Assembly (NCBI GenBank): GCA_016712985.1
Contig: JADJQA010000001.1
Span: forward strand, 181,443-245,442
DNA length: 64,000 nt
Origin: Sulfuritalea sp.
Lineage (GTDB): Bacteria > Pseudomonadota > Gammaproteobacteria > Burkholderiales > Rhodocyclaceae
Direction of reading: 5' to 3'
The number at the start of each line of letters is the position of its first letter. Position 1 is the first letter of the stretch. The notes beneath the pieces are model-generated. The model searched no databases. It saw nothing but the letters and a program-made list of their open reading frames with translations, and was not told the origin of the DNA. A program made the position numbers and the translations under genes. Positions 1 to 10,756 of this stretch are shown here, one piece after another.

Positions 1-514
1 TAGACTCCTCTTTCTTTACCCGTTGTTGTTGCTGGGCTGCGCTGGTGAAGAGCACCAGGATCTCCGGGAGTGGATGCGCGACCAGGCCAAGGAGATGAAA
101 GGCAGAGTGTCGCCCTTGCCCGAAATAACCGCATTTCCGGTCGTTGCCTATGAAACGGAGACACTTACGTCGCCGTTTGCGCCCGGCAAGATCGCGACGC
201 TGGAGGCCGTTGCCCTCAAGACCACCCCCGATCGCACGCGACCACAGCAACCGCTGGAGATTTTCCCGATTGAAGATCTCAAGGTCGTCGGCATCATCAT
301 GGCGGGGACAGTACCCTATGCCCTGATTCAGACTCCGCCGCCATACAAGCCAAAGCATGTCCGTGTCGGCGAATACATGGGCCGCAGCTTTGGCAAGATC
401 ACGGCAATTACCAGAGATAGCGTTACGGTGCTTGAAACCGTCAAGGATGCGAACGGCGCATGGGTGGAGCAGGAGAAGGTGCTCATGGTGCCGAAAGAAG
501 GAGGACGTCAATGA
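1..514 (+). CDS. pilP: Type IV pilus assembly lipoprotein PilP (5' end outside window)
   Basis: PilP is the periplasmic lipoprotein that links the inner-membrane PilN/PilO complex to the outer-membrane secretin PilQ. The frame is open from the first base, and a hydrophobic run ending in the lipobox LLGC (Cys codon at 38-40) marks the end of a lipoprotein signal peptide, so the true start lies upstream of the window. The body ends in the typical PilP beta domain (VGEYMGRSFGKITAI and following). The stop TGA overlaps the pilQ ATG (ATGA at 511-514), so the two genes are translationally coupled. pilM, pilN and pilO are expected just upstream (inference from the family's gene order). Confidence 0.9.
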   Translation, partial: RLLFLYPLLLLGCAGEEHQDLREWMRDQAKEMKGRVSPLPEITAFPVVAYETETLTSPFAPGKIATLEAVALKTTPDRTRPQQPLEIFPIEDLKVVGIIMAGTVPYALIQTPPPYKPKHVRVGEYMGRSFGKITAITRDSVTVLETVKDANGAWVEQEKVLMVPKEGGRQ

Positions 515-2780
515 ACAAATTTCACGTTGCCGCCGTTGCTATGGCGGGTTTCTGGTTTGGGCTGTCCGGCGCATCGAGCGCGGCCGAAAACTCCATCAAG
601 CAGATCCAGGCCAGGCGCGATGGCGAACAGGTACTGCTCAAGGTGCAGATGTCCGCCCCCTTGAAGGCGTTGCCGGGGAACTGGAGCGTAGTGGAACCAC
701 CCCGCGTGGTGATCGATTTTCCCGATACGGACAATCAGTCGGGCCAGTCCACCCAGCAGGTGGCCGCGGGCGATCTCAAAAGTCTGAATCTGGTGCAGAC
801 AGAAAAGCTGACGCGCCTTGTGCTAAATCTCTATCGGCCGACGAAATTCTCCACCGAGATAGTCGGCGATGTGCTGTTCATCAAGCTGCAGTCGCAGAGT
901 GCCCAGGCCAGCCAGGAGCCTGCGCCGAGCGTCTATCAGCCGACGGTGCCGACATCGCTGGCGGTGGGCGGGGCGCAGCCCGTGCCGGGAGCCGACATCG
1001 CCGCCATCCGCGACATCGTGGTCCGCCGGGGTGAAGAGGGGCAGGCCATCATCACCGTGGATCTGACCGACGGCAACGTGCCTATCGACATCCATCGCAC
1101 GGGAACAGGTATCACCGTCGATTTGCGCGATGTGGAACTGCCGGAGCGCCTGCAGAATCGGCGGGACGTCAATGATTTTGCGACTCCGGTAACTACATTG
1201 ACCTCGCGCGCCATGGGCAATCTGACGCGCCTTGAAGTTGCCGCGCGTGGCCGCTGGTTTCATCAGGCGCAAGTGGCGAACAACCAGTTGACCATCGAGG
1301 TCAGGCCGATACCGACGGACGACGCCAACAAGCTGGTGCAGACCGGGCAACAGGGGCAAAAGGTCTCGATCAACTTCTTTGCTGCCGATGCCACGATGGT
1401 CCTGCGCACCCTCGCCGACATTTCTGGCAAGAACGTGATGATTGACCCATCGCTGAACGGCAGGGTCGTCACCGTAAATCTTGACAACATTCCCTATGAC
1501 CAGGCGCTTGAGATCATCATGGCGCAAGTCAACGCCGGGATGCGTGTCCGCAACGACATCGTCCTGTTCGGGGATCGTGGTGTGCTGCAAAAGCGTGATC
1601 AGGACATCGCTGACGAACTGACGCGAGCGAGCGATATCGCCCCGCTGGTGGCGGAAACCTTCAAGCTCAACTATGTCAAGACCGCGGATGTTCTTTCGCT
1701 GGTGAATAGCAGTTTCGCCTCCGCCCCTCCCACGGGCGGCGCGACGGGCTTGCTTCCCACGGCCGGCACGTTGGGCGCAACCGCCGCTCCACCGCCAACT
1801 CCCTCCGTAGGTACCCCCACCGCGGGCGGCAGCGGCGGCAAGGGCATGTTGTCTGCACGTGGCGCAATCTCGGCGCACGACGCCACCAATCAGATATTTG
1901 TCCGTGACACCGCCGCGGTGATTGAATCCATTCGTGAAGTCATCCGAAGCGTGGATGTACCGCCCAAACAGGTGCTGATCGAAGCGCGCATTGTCGAAGC
2001 ATCGACTGGTTTCCTGAATTCGCTCGGTCTTCGCATGCGCCTGGCCAGTTCCGACGTGCTGGCCCAGGGTGGGTATCCGATTGCTGGTGGTAGCAGCGGC
2101 GTCCGCGGGGCTCTGGGAACGACAACCAGTTATTCCAACGTCGACACCTATGGAAATCCAGCTTCGGGTGTACCGACACTGACACGGTCGACCAATATAT
2201 TTCAACCTAGCTATGCGCTGGCATCGGCGGCGAACATTGGCTTGATGCTGTTCAACAGCGCCGGGTCAAGTTGCTTGCACTGGAGTTGCAGGCCTCGGAG
2301 AGCGATTCAAAGAACAAGACGATTTCATCGCCGCGAATCGTCACGATGAATCGAAAGGCGGCTACGATCAATAATACCCAGCAGGTGACCATTCTCACCG
2401 GGGTCAATGCGACCACCGGCCTGCCGATCTATCAGACCTTTTCGGCCCCCCTGACCTTGGCGGTGACGCCCTCGGTCAATCCGGACAATCGCATTAGCCT
2501 TGAGTTGAATATTGCCAAGAGCACCATCACCAATGCGACGACTGGTAGCCTCGACACCAACACCGTGACCACCAGCGTGATCGTCGAGAATGGCGGCACC
2601 GTGGTAATCGGCGGCTTTGCGCGGGAGTCCGATAACCAGACTCAGGAGCGCGTTCCGTTCCTCGGCGACCTTCCGTATGTTGGTTTCCTCTTCAAGACCA
2701 CGACAAAGAACCAGACGCGCAGTGAATTGCTGGTATTCATCACGCCGCGCATCATCAGCGACGCACTGACGCAGCGCTAG
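511..2780 (+). CDS. pilQ: Type IV pilus secretin PilQ, with a one-base frameshift
   Basis: PilQ forms the outer-membrane secretin pore for the type IV pilus. The ATG at 511 overlaps the pilP stop and opens a signal peptide ending near the Ala-rich stretch GASSAAE. AMIN-type beta domains follow (about residues 30-270), then the STN/N0 domain near residues 283-350, a Gly/Pro/Ala-rich insert near 403-446, and the secretin barrel. The frame breaks near 2269-2271: NSAGS is followed, one base out of frame, by LLALELQASES and the conserved secretin C-terminus ending in ITPRIISDALTQR. One lost A in a short run explains this. The full product would be about 756 residues, normal for PilQ. A sequencing error is more likely than a real null allele, but the sequence alone cannot decide. 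Confidence 0.9.
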
Positions 2781-2851
2781 GTCGATCACATCCTGTGTTC
2801 AAGGGGCCGGCGCATGCCGGCCTCTGCCTTTTGCGCTGCTACAATCGCCGC

Positions 2852-3415
2852 GTGAGTGCAAGAAACAACAACATCTACCTCGTTGGCATGCCTGGCGCTG
2901 GCAAGACGAGCGTCGGCCGACAACTGGCAAGACGCATGCAGCGAAAGTTCATCGACGCCGATCACGAGATAGAGGCGCGCACCGGTGTCGGGATTCCGTT
3001 GATTTTCGACATCGAGGGCGAGCAGGGGTTTCGTGATCGCGAGTCGAAAGTGATCGCCGAACTGGCCGATGAGTCCGATCTGGTTGTCGCGACCGGCGGT
3101 GGTGCCGTGCTGCGTCCTGAAAACCGTGTGGCGCTCACGCGGGGCGGTACGGTGGTTTATCTTCACGCCACGCCACGCCTGCTCTTCGAGCGGACCCGTC
3201 TTGATTCGAACCGGCCCCTGCTGCAGGTTGCAGACCCGCTGCGGAAGATCGAGGAACTGTTCCGCCAGCGCGATCCCTTTTACCGCGAGGTGGCCGACAT
3301 TGTCATCAATAGCCTGGGCGGCAGCATCAGTCACCTGGTCAAGCAGATTGCTGGCGCGGTTTCGACAAAGGCCAACGCCGGCATTGCCGTCCTTGGGCGT
3401 GGCAGTCGTAACTGA
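2852..3415 (+). CDS. aroK: Shikimate kinase
   Basis: Phosphorylates shikimate at the 3-OH with ATP, the fifth step of chorismate synthesis. The 187-residue length is normal. Walker A is GMPGAGKTS (residues 12-20), followed by the shikimate-binding DADHEIE, the FRDRE motif, and TGGGAV. I start at the GTG at 2852 because the protein then begins a few residues before the first beta strand (NNNIYLVGMPG); a frame-open extension to 2795 exists but runs through the pilQ-aroK intergenic sequence. aroB follows 16 bases downstream in the same direction, the usual pilQ-aroK-aroB order of proteobacteria. Confidence 0.93.
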   Translation: MSARNNNIYLVGMPGAGKTSVGRQLARRMQRKFIDADHEIEARTGVGIPLIFDIEGEQGFRDRESKVIAELADESDLVVATGGGAVLRPENRVALTRGGTVVYLHATPRLLFERTRLDSNRPLLQVADPLRKIEELFRQRDPFYREVADIVINSLGGSISHLVKQIAGAVSTKANAGIAVLGRGSRN

Positions 3416-3431
3416 AGACCTTGCAAAAGCC

Positions 3432-4526
3432 ATGCGACGCCTGACTGTTGCCCTTGTCGAACGCAGCTATCCGATCCTGATCGGCGGTGGCCTGCTTTCG
3501 CGCGCTGACCTGATCCTTCCGTTTCTGCGGACACCGCGCGTCGCGCTGGTCAGCAACACCACGGTTGCTCCGCTCTATCTGGACGTTCTCGCGCGTGGTC
3601 TGGAGAAAGTCGGCGTTGGCATTACGCCGATAATCCTGCCCGATGGCGAGGCGTACAAGAACTCGGAGTCGCTCAACCGGATTTACGACGCCCTGCTGGC
3701 AGGCCGTTGTGACCGGAGCACCACCATCATCGCCTTGGGTGGGGGCGTCATCGGCGATCTGGCGGGTTTTGCGGCCGCCACCTACCAGCGCGGCGTTCCC
3801 TTCGTCCAGATTCCCACCACGCTGCTGTCGCAGGTCGATTCGTCGGTGGGCGGCAAAACCGGCATCAACCATCCGAGGGGCAAAAACATGATCGGCGCGT
3901 TCTGGCAGCCGAAGCTGGTGCTGGCGGATACCGACACGCTCAAGACATTGCCGGATCGGGAGCTTTCGGCGGGGTTGGCGGAGGTCATCAAGTACGGACT
4001 GATTCGCGATTTGTCTTTTCTGGAATGGCTGGAAGCCAACCTGGAAGGCCTGCTGGCGCGCGACGGCGAGCTGCTGGCGCAGGCCATTGAGCGCTCCTGC
4101 GCCAACAAGGCCGAGGTGGTGGCGGCTGACGAATACGAGACCGTCAGCGAAGGCGGCCGCGCCTTGCTAAATCTTGGACATACTTTCGGTCACGCCATCG
4201 AAGCCGGCCTGGGTTATGGCGAATGGTTGCACGGCGAGGCGGTTGCCGCCGGCACCGTGATGGCGGCGGAGCTCTCGCATCGCCTCGGCTGGTTGTCCGT
4301 CGCGGACGTTGGCCGCGTGCGTGCGCTGCTACGGCGCGCCGGCTTGCCGGTAACCGGGCCTGATCTCGGTGCGGCGCGGTACCTTGAACTGATGTCGCAT
4401 GACAAGAAGGTTGTTTCGGGCAGGATGCGCCTGGTCCTGCTACAGGTGTTGGGAGAGGCCGTAACCCATGCCGCGGCGCCGCGCGAGGAAATCGTCGCCG
4501 CGATCGAGGCCTGCTGTCGTGAGTAA
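3432..4526 (+). CDS. aroB: 3-dehydroquinate synthase
   Basis: Converts DAHP to 3-dehydroquinate, the second shikimate-pathway step, using NAD and a divalent metal. The 364-residue product has the NAD-binding stretch GGGVIGDLAGF (near residue 101), the DSSVGGKTGIN motif, and the metal-ligand histidines in NLGHTFGHAIE (near 246) and HGEAVAAG (near 266). The start is the ATG at 3432 (MRRLTVAL), which places the N-terminal domain correctly; the open frame upstream is antisense-like read-through of aroK. The stop overlaps the likely GTG start of the next gene. Confidence 0.95.
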   Translation: MRRLTVALVERSYPILIGGGLLSRADLILPFLRTPRVALVSNTTVAPLYLDVLARGLEKVGVGITPIILPDGEAYKNSESLNRIYDALLAGRCDRSTTIIALGGGVIGDLAGFAAATYQRGVPFVQIPTTLLSQVDSSVGGKTGINHPRGKNMIGAFWQPKLVLADTDTLKTLPDRELSAGLAEVIKYGLIRDLSFLEWLEANLEGLLARDGELLAQAIERSCANKAEVVAADEYETVSEGGRALLNLGHTFGHAIEAGLGYGEWLHGEAVAAGTVMAAELSHRLGWLSVADVGRVRALLRRAGLPVTGPDLGAARYLELMSHDKKVVSGRMRLVLLQVLGEAVTHAAAPREEIVAAIEACCRE

Positions 4527-5643
4527 TCTGGCGGCCTACGCAGTAGACGACGCCAACAGTCGCGGTCGCGCGGTTGTCGAGCCGCGCCCCAAGGCCCGCA
4601 GCGAGTTTCAGCGCGACCGCGATCGCATCGTGCATTCCACTGCGTTTCGTCGTCTGGAATACAAGACCCAGGTCTTCGTCAACCATGAAGGCGATCTGTT
4701 TCGCACCCGCCTGACGCACAGCATCGAGGTGGCCCAGATCGCGCGCACGGTAGCGCGCGCCCTGGAACTCAACGACGACCTGGCGGAAGCCATTGCGCTG
4801 GCTCATGATCTCGGCCACACCTGTTTCGGTCATGCCGGTCAGGATGCTCTGAACGAGTGCATGCAGGCGCATGGCGGCTTCGAGCACAACCTGCAAAGCC
4901 TGCGCATTGTCGATCGCCTCGAAGAGCGTTACGGCGCGTTTGACGGACTCAACCTGATGTTCGAGACGCGCGAAGGCATCCTCAAGCACTGCTCGCCGGC
5001 GCGGGCGCGCGAATTGGGCGACCTCGGCCAGCGCTTTCTCGACAATCGCCAGCCATCGCTGGAAGCACAGATCTGCAATCTGGCCGACGAAATCGCCTAC
5101 AACAACCACGACGTTGATGACGGCCTGCGCTCCGGGCTGCTAACCCTGGAGCAACTCCAGCAACTAAGCATCTTTGCCCGCCATGCGGCCGTGGCGGACG
5201 CTGAATTCCCACATATTTCAGGTCGCCGGAGGGTGCACGAGATCATCCGCCGAATGATCGATGCCCAGGTGACGGACTTGCTGGCCGAGTCTGCACGGCG
5301 CATCGCCGTGACGGCGCCGCGTACCCTGGAGGATGTGCGCACAGCACCTTCGCTGATTGCCTTCACCGATACGATGCAGGCGGAGCATCGGGCGCTCAAG
5401 AGCTTTCTGAGCGAACACTTGTATCACCACTATCAGGTTCTGCGCATGACCACCAAGGCGCGTCGGATCATTCACGATCTGTTTGCCACTTTCGTTGCGG
5501 AACCGCGCCTGCTACCGCCCCAGTATCAGCTAATGGCGACGACAGAGAGCGTCACGCGCGCCACCGCGGACTATATTGCCGGCATGACCGACCGCTATTC
5601 GATGAAAGAGCATCGTCGCCTGTTCTCCGTCGGCAATCCCTGA
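4519..5643 (+). CDS. dgt: dGTPase-like HD-domain deoxynucleoside triphosphate triphosphohydrolase
   Basis: Hydrolyses dNTPs to the deoxynucleoside and tripolyphosphate. The 374-residue product has the HD-domain metal site: His of LTHSIEVAQ near residue 64, then AHDLGHTCFGHAGQ near 95, plus the Dgt signatures SEFQRDRDRIVHSTAFRRLEY (split here only by length) and LEAQICNLADEIAYNNHD. The GTG at 4519 overlaps the aroB stop and starts just before the conserved N-terminus; an upstream ATG at 4468 would lie inside aroB. Proteins of this branch are usually annotated as dGTPase-like rather than strict dGTPase, so the exact substrate is unproven. Confidence 0.9.
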   Translation: MSNLAAYAVDDANSRGRAVVEPRPKARSEFQRDRDRIVHSTAFRRLEYKTQVFVNHEGDLFRTRLTHSIEVAQIARTVARALELNDDLAEAIALAHDLGHTCFGHAGQDALNECMQAHGGFEHNLQSLRIVDRLEERYGAFDGLNLMFETREGILKHCSPARARELGDLGQRFLDNRQPSLEAQICNLADEIAYNNHDVDDGLRSGLLTLEQLQQLSIFARHAAVADAEFPHISGRRRVHEIIRRMIDAQVTDLLAESARRIAVTAPRTLEDVRTAPSLIAFTDTMQAEHRALKSFLSEHLYHHYQVLRMTTKARRIIHDLFATFVAEPRLLPPQYQLMATTESVTRATADYIAGMTDRYSMKEHRRLFSVGNP

Positions 5644-5865
5644 GGTGGTTCTCAGGAGGAGAGGACAAGAGCCAAACAGGGACACTCCGTAAGGCTGGGA
5701 AAGCCGAATTTATGAACAAGGCGAGACCCTCCCCTTTTTTATCCCTGGTTTGGGAACAAGGGGGTCGCCCACGGGTAAATCCCCCGAAATTCGGTACTCC
5801 GCGCAAATCTGCTCGGAAGGCATGCGGAGTGCAGTCTTGCGGGATCAATGCTGCATCGCAGCGTA

Positions 5866-5894
5866 TTGAATTCGCCGGCTTTTGGCGGTATATT
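5866..5894 (+). promoter_or_regulatory. Sigma70-type promoter upstream of gltB
   Basis: A near-consensus promoter lies upstream of gltB: -35 TTGAAT at 5866-5871, a 17-base spacer, and -10 TATATT at 5889-5894. Transcription would start near 5901, giving an untranslated leader of about 90 bases before the gltB ATG at 5990. The rest of the dgt-gltB gap (5644-5865) shows no gene I can support. Confidence 0.7.
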
Positions 5895-5902
5895 CGCACC
5901 TT

Positions 5903-5961
5903 AGTCCGCCCTTGAGAGCGGACCATCCAAGGCCGGGGAGCGGCATCGCCCCGGCTTTTTT
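5903..5961 (+). promoter_or_regulatory. gltB leader with two hairpins, the second terminator-like
   Basis: Just after the predicted start site, GTCCGC pairs with GCGGAC around an 8-base loop (about 5905-5924). It is followed by a second stem, GCCGGGG (5932-5938) with CCCCGGC (5949-5955), and then six T residues (5956-5961). The second stem plus T run has the form of an intrinsic terminator yet sits only 28 bases before the gltB start codon and downstream of the promoter. This suggests attenuation of gltB, or a terminator left from an upstream unit. I see no obvious leader peptide rich in glutamine or glutamate codons. Confidence 0.55.
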
Positions 5962-5989
5962 GCCGACTGCATTTCCGAGGAAACACAAG

Positions 5990-8900
5990 ATGGTCCTCCC
6001 CCAGCGCCAGGGTCTCTACGATCCTGCCAACGAGCATGATGCCTGCGGCGTCGGCTTCGTTGCCCATATCAAAAATCAGAAGAGCCACGCCATCATCGAG
6101 CAGGGGCTGCTGATTCTGCAAAACCTCGAGCACCGCGGTGCAACCGGCTACGACCCCTTGCTGGGCGACGGCGCGGGCATCCTGATCCAGATTCCCGACC
6201 GGTTCTTCCGTGAGGAAATGGCGCAGCAGGGCATCACCCTGCCGCCCTGTGGCGAGTACGGCGTCGGCATGGTGTTTCTGCCGCGTGGCGACGCCAGCCG
6301 GCGTGCCTGCGAGGCCGTGATTGAACGCGCGATCCGCTACGAAGGCCAGGTTCTGCTCGGCTGGCGCGACGTTCCGGTCGACAACAACGGCCTGGCCCAG
6401 GCGGCAAAGGACAACGAGCCGGTGGTGCGCCAGGTGTTCATTGGCGCCGGCGGCGGCATTGCCGACGTCGATGCGCTGGAGAGAAAGCTCTATATCCTGC
6501 GCAAGGAAACCGGACACACCATTCAGGCCCTCAAACTGCCCGATGGCAAGATGTTCTACGTGCCCTCGATGTCGGCGCGCACGGTGGTGTACAAGGGCAT
6601 GCTGCTGGCCAGGCAAGTCGGCACCTACTATCGGGACCTGAAAGACCCGCGCGTGGTCTCGGCGCTGGCGCTGGCGCATCAGCGCTTTCCACCAACACGT
6701 TCCCGACCTGGGGTCTTGCCCATCCATTTCGCATGATTGCGCACAATGGCGAAATCAACGCGCTGCGTGGTAATGTCAATTGGATGCACGCGCGCGAGCG
6801 CGGAATTTCATCCGCGGTACTGGGCGAAGACGTGGACAAGATCTGGCCCCTGATCTACCACGGCCAGTCCGATTCAGCCTCATTCGACAATGTGCTGGAA
6901 CTCCTGGTGATGGGCGGCTACAGTCTTGCGCATGCCATGATGCTGATGATCCCCGAGGCCTGGGCAGGCAATCCGTTGATGGACGAGCAACGTCGCGCCT
7001 TCTACGAGTACCACATGGCGGTAATGGAGCCGTGGGACGGCCCGGCCGCGGTGGCCTTCACCGATGGCCGGCAGATCGGCGCCACCCTCGACCGCAATGG
7101 CCTGCGCCCGGCGCGCTACCTGATCACCGACGACGATCTGGTGGTCATGTCCTCCGAGATCGGCGTGCTGCCGATCGCGCAGGAACGCATCGTCAAGAAG
7201 TGGCGTTTACAGCCCGGCAAGATGTTCCTGATCGATCTGGAGCAGGGCTGCATCATCGACGATGAGGAACTCAAGCGCACCATGGCCACCGCCAAGCCCT
7301 ATCGGCAGTGGATCGAAGCTTCGCGCCATTTTGTCGACGACCTCCCCGAGGTCAAGTCGAAAGAAAAGCTGAGCGGGCCGTTGCTCAAGATCCAGCAGGC
7401 CTTCGGCTACACGCAGGAAGACTTCAAGTTCATCTTCGAACCGATGGCTTCGCAGGGCGAGGAAGCCACGGGCGCCATGGGCAATGACAGCCCTCTGCCG
7501 GTGTTGTCGGACCGGGCCAAACCGCTGTTCAATTACTTCAAGCAGTTGTTTGCCCAGGTGACCAATCCGCCGATCGATCCGATCCGCGAAGAAATCGTCA
7601 TGTCGCTGATTTCCCTCGTCAGTCCCAAGCCCAATCTGCTTGGGGTGAACGAGACCGAGCCGACGCCACGCCTCGAAGTACATCAGCCGATACTTTCGTC
7701 GGCCGACATGGCCAAGCTGAAGAAGATCGATGACCTGACGCAGGGAGCTTTCCGTCCCATCGTGGTCGATATCACCACCCCCGCGGTCGAAGGCACGGCG
7801 GGCTTTTCCCGCGCCCTAGGCGAGGTTTGCACCCGCGTCGAGCGGGCGGTCGGCGCCGGCTATAACCTGATCATTCTTTCCGACCGCGGCGCCAACCACC
7901 AGCGCGCACCGATACCGTCGCTACTGGCCTGTTCCGCCGTGCATCAGCATCTGGTTGCGGCGGGCTTGCGCACCGCCTGCGGCATGGTGGTCGAAACCGG
8001 CGCGGCGCGCGAGGTGCATCATTTTGCGACGCTCGCCGGTTACGGCGCCGAAGCGATCCACCCCTGGCTTGCACTCGAGAGCATCGCCGCGATGGCCGGA
8101 CAGTTGCCCGCGGACTTGCCGAACAAGCCGAGAGCCGCCGACGCCCAGAAGCGCTATACCAAGGCCATCAACAAGGGGCTGATGAAAGTGATGTCCAAGA
8201 TGGGCATCTCCACCTACCAGTCCTACTGCGGCGCGCAGATCTTCGAGGCGGTCGGGCTGTCTTCCGATTTCGTCAACCGCTATTTCGCCGGCACACCCAC
8301 GCGGGTGGAAGGCATCGGCGTCAAGGAAGTCGCCGAGGAAGCCTTGCGCACGCACGCCGCTGCCTGGAGCAACGATCCGGTGCTCGCCAACATGCTCGAC
8401 TGCGGTGGAGAATATGCCTTCAGGGTGCGTGGCGAAGAGCATATGTGGACCCCGGATGTCATTGCCAGGCTGCAGCATGCGACGCGTACAGGCAAGTACG
8501 AGACCTACAAGGAATACGCCAAACTGATCAACGACCAGGGTCAGCGCCACATGACGCTGCGTGGCCTGTTCGAGATCAAACCGGCGGGTCCTGCGCTGGC
8601 CCTCGACGAAGTGGAATCCGCCAAGGATATCGTCAGGCGTTTTGCCACCGGCGCGATGTCGCTGGGCAGCATTTCCACCGAAGCGCACACCACGCTGGCC
8701 ATCGCCATGAATCGCATCGGCGGCAAGTCGAACACCGGCGAGGGCGGAGAAGACCGCATGCGCTTCAAGCCGGTTGCGGCCGGTAGCACGCTGGCCGGCG
8801 TGATCGGCAGGAGCCGCATCGCGCGCGACATCGCGCTGAAGGCCGGCGACAGCCTGCGCTCGGCGATCAAGCAGGTGGCTTCCGGTCGCTTCGGCGTCAC

Positions 8901-10629
8901 GGCCGAGTATCTGGCCAACGCCGACCAGCTCCAGATCAAGATGGCGCAAGGCGCCAAGCCGGGCGAAGGCGGCCAGTTGCCCGGCCACAAGGTGTCCGAA
9001 TACATCGGCTTCCTGCGCCACTCGGTGCCCGGCGTGCAGCTCATCTCGCCGCCGCCGCACCACGACATCTACTCGATCGAGGACCTCGCGCAACTGATCC
9101 ACGACCTGAAGAACGTCAACCCCAAGGCTGACATCTCGGTCAAGCTGGTGTCGGAAGTGGGCGTCGGCACCGTGGCCGCCGGCGTGGTCAAGGCCAAGGC
9201 GGATCATGTGGTGATTGCGGGTCACGACGGGGGCACCGGTGCTTCGCCGATTTCCTCGATCAAGCACGCGGGCACGCCCTGGGAAATCGGCCTTGCCGAA
9301 ACGCAGCAGACCCTGGAGCTGAACCGCCTGCGCGGTCGCGTGCGGGTCCAGGCCGATGGCCAGATGAAAACCGGGCGCGATGTGGTGATCGGGGCCTTGC
9401 TCGGCGCCGACGAGTTCGGCTTCGCCACCGCACCGCTGGTCGTCGAAGGCTGCATCATGATGCGCAAGTGCCACCTGAATACCTGTCCGGTCGGTGTGGC
9501 CACACAGGATCCGGTGTTGCGCGCGCGCTTCTCCGGGCAACCCGAACACGTTGTCAATTACTTCTTCTTTGTCGCCGAAGAGGTGCGCGAATGGATGGCA
9601 CGGATCGGCATCCGCAAGTTCGACGACCTGATCGGCCGCTCCGACCTGCTCGACATGAAGAAGGGCATCGACCACTGGAAGGCCAAGGGACTCAACTTCT
9701 CGAGCATTTTCTACCGGCAGCCTACCGTCGAAGGTGTTTCCTGCCGCCATAGCGAAGCCCAGGATCATCGCTTGTCGAGGGCGCTGGATCATAGCCTGAT
9801 CGCCAGCGCCGAGCCGGCCCTGGAGCGCGGCGAAAAGGTGGTGATCGAATCGCCCATCAGGAACCAGAACCGCACCGTGGGCACGCTGCTGTCCCACGAA
9901 GTGGCCAAACGCAAGGGCCACGAGGGTCTGCCCGACGACAGCATCACCATCAAGTTCACCGGCACCGCCGGGCAGAGCTTCGGTGCGTTTCTTGCGCGCG
10001 GCATCACGCTGGACCTGACCGGCGAAGCCAACGATTACGTCGGCAAAGGGCTTTCCGGCGGCCGCATGATCGTCCGTCCGCCCCAGGGGTTCCGTGGCGT
10101 GCCCAGCGAGAACATCATCGTCGGCAACACGGTGCTCTACGGCGCCACCGAGGGCGCGGTGTTCTTCCGCGGTGTGGCCGGAGAGCGCTTCTGTGTACGC
10201 AATTCGGGCGCCACGGCAGTGGTCGAAGGCACCGGCGATCATGGCTGCGAATACATGACCGGCGGCACGGTTGCCGTGCTCGGCCTGACCGGACGCAACT
10301 TCGCGGCAGGCATGTCGGGCGGCATCGCCTACGTTTATGACGAGGATGGCATGTTCGCGCAGCGCTGCAACCTGTCCATGGTCGCTCTAGACAAGCTGCT
10401 GCCCGAGGCCGAGCAGCCTGATGATGGGATGCGGCATCGCGATCAGACCGACGAGGCGCAACTCAAGCGGATGATCGAGCAGCATGCCAGGCTGAGTGGC
10501 AGCGAGCGCGCCAGGATGCTCCTCGACAATTGGAACAGGGCGCTCGGGAAGTTCGTCAAGGTTTTCCCGCATGAATATCGTCGTGCCCTCAAGGAAATCG
10601 CGGCGACCCGACTGAAAGAGGCAGCCTAG
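5990..10629 (+). CDS. gltB: Glutamate synthase (NADPH) large subunit, with a one-base frameshift
   Basis: Large GOGAT subunit: hydrolyses glutamine in an N-terminal class II amidotransferase domain and passes ammonia to 2-oxoglutarate at an FMN/3Fe-4S centre. The ATG at 5990 follows GAGG. The catalytic Cys is in HDACGVGF (residue 19, exposed after propeptide cleavage). The 3Fe-4S ligands are in CHLNTCPVG near residue 1160, and the C-terminal beta-helix contains the Gly-rich repeats. The frame breaks at 6686-6690: ALAHQRF is followed out of frame by the expected sequence leading to FRMIAHNGEIN. One T missing from a T run explains it. Restored length is about 1,546 residues, normal for the family. 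Confidence 0.92.
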
Positions 10630-10639
10630 TGAGCGCCTT

Positions 10640-10750
10640 CCCCCCAGCCCCCTTCCAGAGGAAGGGGGTGACTTCGGTCCAGTCGCCGCAAACGGCGTGG
10701 CGACTTCCATGCAATGACTTGCTGCCCCCTTGGGGCGGCCCTGCGGAGGC
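10640..10750. repeat. Dispersed repeat in the gltB-gltD gap
   Basis: The 127-base gap between gltB and gltD holds an imperfect palindromic sequence: a CCCCCTTCC...GGAAGGGGG pair followed by CTGCCCCCTTGGGGCGG. The same two building blocks, GAGGnAGGnGGTGAC and CCTTGGGGCGGCCC, recur in the insert within the ROK kinase gene (about 39206-39285). I read it as one copy of a dispersed non-coding repeat family of this genome. Confidence 0.55.
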
Positions 10751-10756
10751 AGCGTA

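Noticed and set aside
7921..10242. 773-codon antisense frame under gltB
   Set aside because: It is a shadow of the strongly biased gltB codons; gltB is unmistakable on the other strand.
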